Below, piece by piece: positions 58,981 to 64,000 of a stretch of DNA of 64,000 bases. The position numbers and the translations under genes were made by a program. Each line of letters starts with the position of its first letter. The stretch's first letter is position 1. The notes beneath the pieces are model-generated. The model was not told the DNA's origin, did no database searches, and was given only the letters and a program-made list of their open reading frames with translations. The DNA lies in assembly GCF_000471905.2 (NCBI RefSeq), contig NW_006497560.1, forward strand, positions 1,443,678 to 1,507,677, read 5' to 3'. The stretch is from Amborella trichopoda. Lineage: Eukaryota; Streptophyta; Magnoliopsida; Amborellales; Amborellaceae.

Positions 58981-59007
58981 TGGGATGAATCGTGCCAAGC
59001 TGCGCTC

Positions 59008-59634
59008 GTGGATATCGAGCAATACTTGTTGAATCCTCCAGTACTCTCTATGCCAGTGTTAAGAAGGCCTCTCATCCTATACGTGACCGTCCTCGATGAG
59101 TCACTCGAGGCACTCCTAGCGCAGAACAATGATGGTGGGAAAGAGACAGATCTCTATTATCTCAGTCGCAGAATGCAAGGCACTGAGAAGAATTACCCTC
59201 CCATCGAAAATATGTGCCTAGCTTTGATCTTTGCGATACAAAAGATCCTCCATTACGTGCTTGGCCACGAGGTCAAGTTAATCTCCAAGGAAGACTTGGT
59301 CAAGTTCCTTATGACCCGGCCATGCTTGTTAGGATATTTGGCAAAGTGGGCACTATTGTTGATGGAGTTTGACATCACGTATGTACTACAAAAGGCCGTT
59401 AATGGTCATGCCCTAGCAAACTTCCTTGCGGCTCACCCAGTCCCTTCCGAATCTCCCATGTCAAGCGATCTCCCAAATGAAGAAGTTTTTTGTGCGACGC
59501 TAACTCGACCGTGGGAGATGTACTTTGATGGAGCATTCCAGTTTGATAGTGGGGGTGCCAGAGTTGTGTTCCTGACTCTCAGTGGAGGAATAATTCCTCT
59601 CTCCTTCTCACTTGCAAGAAGCATTTTCTCATAA
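59008..59634 (+). pseudogene. RNase H and start of second RNase H, C2
   Basis: A 208-codon frame: NPPVLSMPVLRRPLILYVTV, LSRRMQGTEKNYPPIENMCL, LHYVLGHEVKLISKEDLVKF, LAKWALLLMEFDITYVLQKA (RT-linked RNase H), then a short hinge and WEMYFDGAFQFDSGGARVVF, the opening of the archaeal-type RNase H. Two RNases H in one polyprotein is the Tat mark. The cleanest coding stretch of the C element. Confidence 0.9.
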
Positions 59635-59950
59635 TGAATCTGAGTATCAAGCCCTCATAATCAGACTGGAGATTGCGCAAGAGCTAAAATTAGAGCAGCT
59701 AAATATCTTCTGCTATTCTGAGCTGGTCATCTGGCAACTAAAGGGGATTTATGACGTAAGGAAGGATACTCTCAAACCTCATCATGACACAGCCAAAACT
59801 TACATGGCCCAGTGCGATGAATTCTCCCTGAGTCATATCCCTATAAGGCTAAACTCGCAGGCTGATGCGCTCTCAAAGCTCGGCACCACCATCCAATTGT
59901 ATTCAACAGGGGCCCACTCCAGTCTAAGTAACCGAATGGAGGCACATTGA
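59600..59950 (+). pseudogene. second RNase H, C-terminal part, C2
   Basis: NESEYQALIIRLEIAQELKL, SELVIWQLKGIYDVRKDTL, LSHIPIRLNSQADALSKLGT (59,630-59,890). These are the later motifs of the extra RNase H, including the NxEAEYxAL-like and HIPR.N..ADAL boxes. Confidence 0.85.
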
Positions 59951-60340
59951 CTGGGGAACCGAAGTTGACGCAGATGATGGGAGGCATGTCTTCCCTAAAT
60001 GTCCGCCTTACTCATTCGGGGCACTTCTCGAGGCTAGGGATGTCATCAAGACAGAGCAGGAAATTTCTTAAGTAAAAGAATCCAAGGCCATGGAGCAAGA
60101 GCCTGAATTCTTCAACCCAATATGTGCAGAAGTTGAACAAGTAGAAGATTGGAGGGAGCCTATCATGGACTTCATAAAACATGAGAGGTTGCCTTAAGAT
60201 CGGACGGAACGCAATGGTGTACGACGGATGTCCACCAAGTTCTCCCTTCTCGATGGAGATGTCCTCTTATGTCAGTCTTTTGACGGAAACATCCCCAGAT
60301 GCATCGATGCAAAAGAGGTAAGCAAAGTACTCTAAGATGT
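59951..60340 (+). pseudogene. pol linker of C2
   Basis: EVDADDGRHVFPKCPPYSFG-type start near 59,965, EPEFFNPICAEVEQVE near 60,100, and MSTKFSLLDGDVL near 60,228. Equivalent to A at 10,178-10,560. No known catalytic role; it bridges RNase H and integrase. Confidence 0.75.
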
Positions 60341-61381
60341 ACACTCAGGCATCTGCGGGCTACATTAATCCAGCCCCAAGCTCTACGAGTGCATACACAG
60401 ACTCGGCTATTACTGGCCTTCCATTGTAGCTGACACCCAAAACTACACAAAAAGATGCCAAGTGTGCCAAATTCACTCAAGTCTCATTCATCAGCCCCCA
60501 GTGCCTCTCCATCCTACAATGACATCATGACCCTTTTACCAGTAGGGCATGGACATTGTAGGACCCATCGACCCTCCTTCTGCTTTAGGTCATGCCTTCG
60601 TCCTAGTGGCGACAGACTACTTTTCCAAATGGGCTGAGGCAGTCCCTCTCAAACAGGTTCTAGGGACCGCTATGACTAACTTCGTGCGGCACCACATCAT
60701 CTACCTGTTCGAGGTCCCGGACAGAATAATTTTTGATAATGGCCCTCTGTTCAAGTTCCAACATGTAGATCGTCTAATCAACCAGGAAAGTTTTTAATGG
60801 AAGTACTCGACTATGTACTACCCTCGAGCCATTGGGTTAGCTGAGGCATTCACAATACTTTGTACGGGGTGCTCCAAAAGTTAGCGTCAAAGTCAAAGAA
60901 CTGGCACGAGAAGGTGACTGAGGCTCTATGGGCATATCGCACTACCACTGACAATGTTACGAATTCCACCCCTTATTCCCTAGTCTATGGGGGTGAGGCG
61001 GTCCTACCCCTTGAAATTCAAATACCCTCACTCCGTGATGCTATACATCAAAGACTAATTGAGGACAAAAGGGTAAGGCTCCGCTACCAAGAGCTGGATG
61101 CCCTTGATGAAAAGAGACTAGAGGCCCAACAAAACCTCGAGCTCAATCAAGGAAGAATGAAGCGAGCCTTTGACAAGTCTGTCAAGGTTCGTTCATTCGC
61201 TCGTGGGGACCTAATCCTAGCAGTCAAGAGACCGATTGTCATGCACAAGCATCGAAAAGGAAAGTTTGAGCCTAAGTGGGAGGGCCCAATTGTAATCGAG
61301 AAGGTTACACCAAGTGAGGCCTATATACTGACGAACTCTGATGGAGAAGAGGCGATGCCCCTATCAACGGGCGATATTTAA
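60341..61381 (+). pseudogene. integrase of C2
   Basis: Zinc-binding part (YYWPSIVADTQNYTKRCQVC near 60,410-60,465), core (GMDIVGPIDPP at 60,547, VATDYFSKWAEAVPLKQ, DRIIFDNGP near 60,720-60,745), then WAYRTTTDNVTNSTPYSLVY (60,930-60,990) and a C-terminal part ending near 61,381 (VKVRSFARGDLILAVKRP, KGKFEPKWEGPIVIEKVTPS). It would insert cDNA into the genome. Broken. Confidence 0.9.
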
Positions 61382-61479
61382 AGCAATAATATCCCTAACA
61401 TGGCAATTAAGTGTAGTGTGTGCAATAAAAAGATAGAAATGAAGATGGGAAACATCAAGTCAAGTCAAAGGAAAGTCAT

Positions 61480-62110
61480 TTCTTTTATTGCATTAGAAAA
61501 AGTTGCAAGTTACAGTCGGAGGACAATTGTCAGGGAAGTTACAAAGCTCTTGCATCTAAGGATAAGAGGACCGTTACAAACCACAGCCAGCGGCATTACT
61601 CTTGCATCTGAGGATAAGAGGATAGTTACAAGCCAAGATAAACGCCCTCCTTATATAGAAGTAGAAAACCCCCCAAAGAAATGCTTGCCCCATGAAGAAG
61701 TGGCAAAACCACTTGGAGAAGTTAGCCTCGGACCCGCAAAGGAGAATGATTACAGGCAAAAGAAAAAGCCACCCACTTCCGAGTCAACTTCAATTCATCT
61801 GACAAGTATATCAAACATACAAGGCAGACTTCTCTAGAAAGGAACTGGCCTTTGATGGAGAGTATACCCTGTTCATAGTGGATGCCCTTTCACAGAACAA
61901 TATGGACTTCACGGTTGTGCTGGAGGACTTGGCTTCCAACACACCGCGGCAACAAGGCCTCCCTGTTTTCCATCACTCTTGACCCCTTGCAAGACATCGT
62001 CGTCCGAGGTCGTCGTCGTGCACAACACAATGCTGCGTCCTATGAGACTAAATGGCATGCGTGACTTTGAAGCACCCCAGTTCCCAATGTTCCCAGTTTT
62101 CAGGGGACAT
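61480..62110 (-). pseudogene. short antisense cassette of element C
   Basis: Opposite strand to pol. The frame beginning MSPENWEHWELGCFKV at 62,110 corresponds to MSLSNWEQWGPKYSKV of A at 8,278. Farther on, EANFSKWFCHFFMGQAFLW (61,574-61,759) matches A at 8,719-8,928, and DDDLG.RCL plus DGKQGGL are also shared. No domain recognised. It takes the place of the PMD gene in B. Confidence 0.5.
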
Positions 62111-62726
62111 TCATGCCTCTTCTGTTTCCCCAATAGTCACCCCTCGCCGACGGTCCACCTTCCTGCCACCTTTCTCCTTCCCTGCAATCCTTCAGGTTTC
62201 ATGGGAATTCACTCCCGTCCATCGGGAAAATCCTTCCCACCTTCTGCTTTTTGCTAGAGTTAGCGAAAAACCACCGGAAGTCCCCAGAAAAAGCTCCCCT
62301 AAGTACCTGCAGATTGCCCTTCTCCCTGATTTCCCACTTCAGCAATTCACCAAAGCTCACCAAAATTTTGCTAAGTTTCTGGTGAACTCAATGCAGCCCC
62401 TTCTTCTTCTCCTCCAACAACCAGAGAGCTGACAAAGCCCTCTGAACTCTCTACAACCTCCACTTCGGTAGCTGAACGGTTGAAGCTGCACTCGAACCCC
62501 AACAAGGCACCTCTACAAATTCTGCTAAGGCCTCGAGAGACCTTCTTCCTTGCTTAGAAAGCCTCGACACTTGCTGAAAAGTCTTCGCAATCACGTTGCG
62601 AAGCTTTGATCCTCCTGAAGCTCACCTAAAAAAGCCCTAAGGACCTGTTTTGGCTAAGAAGTGATCACCGAAAAACCCTCGCCAGAAAGCTTTGGCTCTC
62701 TCTCTCTCTAAAATGCTTTCTACTGT
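62111..62726 (-). other. leader of the C antisense transcript
   Basis: From the hairpin to the cassette start, minus strand. GAAGCTTCGCAACGTGATTG (near 62,590) matches A near 8,057. A plus-strand frame of 126 codons (62,052-62,432) has no counterpart in A. A (GA)n run (plus CT) lies at 62,696-62,709, matching A's at 7,931-7,957. Confidence 0.45.
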
Positions 62727-62774
62727 TTTACCCTTCGGTAAACCAGTAACCTAGGGTTTCTCCCCATTTTTATA
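62727..62774 (-). promoter_or_regulatory. antisense promoter of C: TATA box and palindrome
   Basis: Minus strand TATAAAAA at 62,774-62,767, preceded by GGGG and followed by TGGGGAGAAACCC, nearly identical to A at 7,861-7,885. The palindrome TTTACC-CTTC-GGTAAA sits at 62,727-62,742, about 30 bp downstream. Confidence 0.65.
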
Positions 62775-62879
62775 CCCCGCAGTACCGCGAACTGCCCCTG
62801 ACAAACACATAATGACGCTTCAGTCCCCAGCTCTTGATGGCAATAAGACTAAGCATGGGCGGACCAAGCCCGAGACTCG

Positions 62880-63060
62880 AAGCATCATCATCGCGTGCCT
62901 CGTCAAGACTTGCATCGCATGCCTCATCAGATGGCTAGTATCGAGTGCCTCGACCAGAGACTATCGCTGTGCATCTCGTCCAGAGATTATCGTCATGCGT
63001 CTCGTCTAAAGGTTATCGTCGCGTGTCTTGTCCACAGATCACCGCCGCACGGAACGTCAA
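62880..63060. repeat. 26-bp minisatellite upstream of the C antisense promoter
   Basis: GAGATTATCGTCATGCGTCT-CGTC(T/C)A-type units, at least three clear copies between 62,955 and 63,035 with a 26-bp period. Same place as the minisatellites at 7,530, 22,920 and 43,665 but its own sequence. Confidence 0.75.
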
Positions 63061-63289
63061 GGGTTACTCCCGTGTGCTTCACCAAGGGACTTAATGCATC
63101 ACCTAAACGTATTGATGAATGTGCCACTCCACACTTGGTGTCATGCAAAGGCCTTGGCACTCCCCTTTAGACCATCGTCTCTCATCCTCAAGAACTTCAT
63201 TCCCTGCATCACAAGCTCAGTCCTCAGGGAGCCCAATCTCCGATGATGGCTTTATTCCCCCATGGAGTCACATCCCCTCACCGCTACTA

Positions 63290-63960
63290 TCACGGTTCGT
63301 ATTGCATGACTTTAATCTGCACTGCCACGGTCCGTGATGCATGATTTTAAACTGCACTGCCACGGTCCATGCTGCATAACTTTAAACTGCACTGCCACTG
63401 TCCGCTCTGCATGACCTTAAACTATACTACCATGGTCCATGTTGCATAACCCTAAATTGCACAGCCATAGTCCTTGTCACATGACTCAAAACTGTACGAT
63501 CATGGTCCGAACTATATAACCTTAAACTATAACGGAAGTCCAATTGCACGACCTTAAACTGTAAAGTCCTTATCACATGACTCAAAATTGTACGACCATG
63601 GTCCGAACTATATGAACTTAAACTATAGCGAAGATCTAGTTGCATGACCTTAAACTGCAAAGTCCTTGTCACATGACTCAAAACTGTATAACCATGGTCC
63701 GAACTATATGACCTTAAACTATAGCGAGGGTCTAGTTGCACGACCTTAAACTGCAAAGTCCTTGTCACATAACTTTAAACTTACGACCATGGTCCAACCG
63801 TGTGATGATAAAAGGCTTAACACCATGGTCTAAACTATACGACCCTAAACTGTAGCAGAGATCTAGTTGCATGACCACAAACTGCGTGGTCCTAGTTGTA
63901 TGACTTTAAACTGCATAGCCATGGTTCGAGCTACAAGACCCTAAAACTATAATGTGCAGT
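63290..63960 (+). repeat. GACCTTAAACT-type repeats with a 96-bp higher-order unit
   Basis: GTCCGAACTATAT starts at 63,505, 63,601 and 63,697, exactly 96 bp apart. Each unit holds CTTAAACTATAGCG, TCTAGTTGCACGACC, TAAACTGCAAAGTCC and ACATGACTCAAAACTG. Outside it the simpler GACTTTAAACTGCA units run at 63,300-63,430. Confidence 0.85.
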
Positions 63961-64000
63961 GCGACAAATAGTCCATATGCATAACCCTAACTAGACCCCT

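Larger units (their letters stand above)
48300..64000 (+). mobile_element. Element C: Tat-lineage Ty3/gypsy with a duplicated, chimeric body
   Basis: LTR (shared with B) then gag-RT head C1, B-like patch, gag-RT-RNase H-RNase H-integrase run C2, short antisense cassette, and a repeat-rich 3' region running off the right edge. No protease recognised in C1 or C2. Broken in many places. C1 and C2 are more alike than either is to A. Confidence 0.8.

Noticed and set aside
61381-62700. Start of C's 3' LTR right after integrase
   Set aside because: The stretch matches A's antisense cassette, not the start of any LTR module; no polypurine tract followed by TG was found.
1-64000. Host gene, tRNA or rRNA
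   Set aside because: None recognised by eye; every credible coding motif belongs to a Ty3/gypsy element or its PMD passenger. A tRNA scan was not possible here.

Overview
This is a plant (angiosperm) nuclear window made almost wholly of old, nested and tandem Ty3/gypsy LTR retrotransposons. Evidence: reverse transcriptase with YVDD, two successive RNase H domains (the RT-linked one plus a second archaeal-type one, the mark of the Tat lineage), integrase, tRNA-type primer binding sites beside long LTRs, and an antisense plant mobile domain (PMD) gene. I recognise no host gene, rRNA or tRNA. The species cannot be told from the sequence.

Layout. 1-4,997: element D (minus strand), a Tat-like pol remnant, a repeat-filled leader, a PBS and a 1,115-bp LTR; it sits inside the 3' part of element A. 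4,998-20,800: element A (minus), read right to left as an expanded LTR (about 15.8-20.8 kb), PBS (15,785-15,803), gag, RT, RNase H, second RNase H, integrase, a short antisense cassette and a long repeat-rich 3' region. 20,800-26,937: the 3' region of another element upstream of A, with an antisense PMD gene on the plus strand. Near 26,925 the orientation flips. 26,925-32,513: expanded LTR of element B (plus), crossed by an N gap. 32,515-38,495: B's PBS, gag and an aspartic protease region with no RT, RNase H or integrase. 38,721-42,484: B's antisense PMD gene (minus). 42.5-45.9 kb: repeat-rich 3' region. 45.93-48.25 kb: a shorter (about 2.3 kb) LTR shared with element C. 48.3-61.4 kb: C, a gag-RT head (C1), an 0.9-kb B-like gag patch, then a second gag-RT-RNase H-integrase run (C2). 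61.4-64.0 kb: short antisense cassette and repeats.

All coding parts are broken; I see no intact element. The parts are nevertheless organised. Each 3' region carries an antisense transcription unit with a TATA box, and three of the four have a perfect TTTACC/GGTAAA palindrome about 30 bp downstream of it. Each such promoter is flanked by a minisatellite, but every copy has a different one. The same LTR family occurs at about 2.3, 5.0 and 5.6 kb because its U3 module and its polypyrimidine/minisatellite core were duplicated or expanded. The protease-bearing type (B) lacks recognisable RT/integrase while the RT/integrase-bearing type (A, C) lacks a recognisable protease, and both arrays show the order PMD-bearing 3' end, LTR, RT-bearing body.

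All comparisons were made by eye. Domain calls rest on motifs, not on profile searches; LTR start points are approximate.
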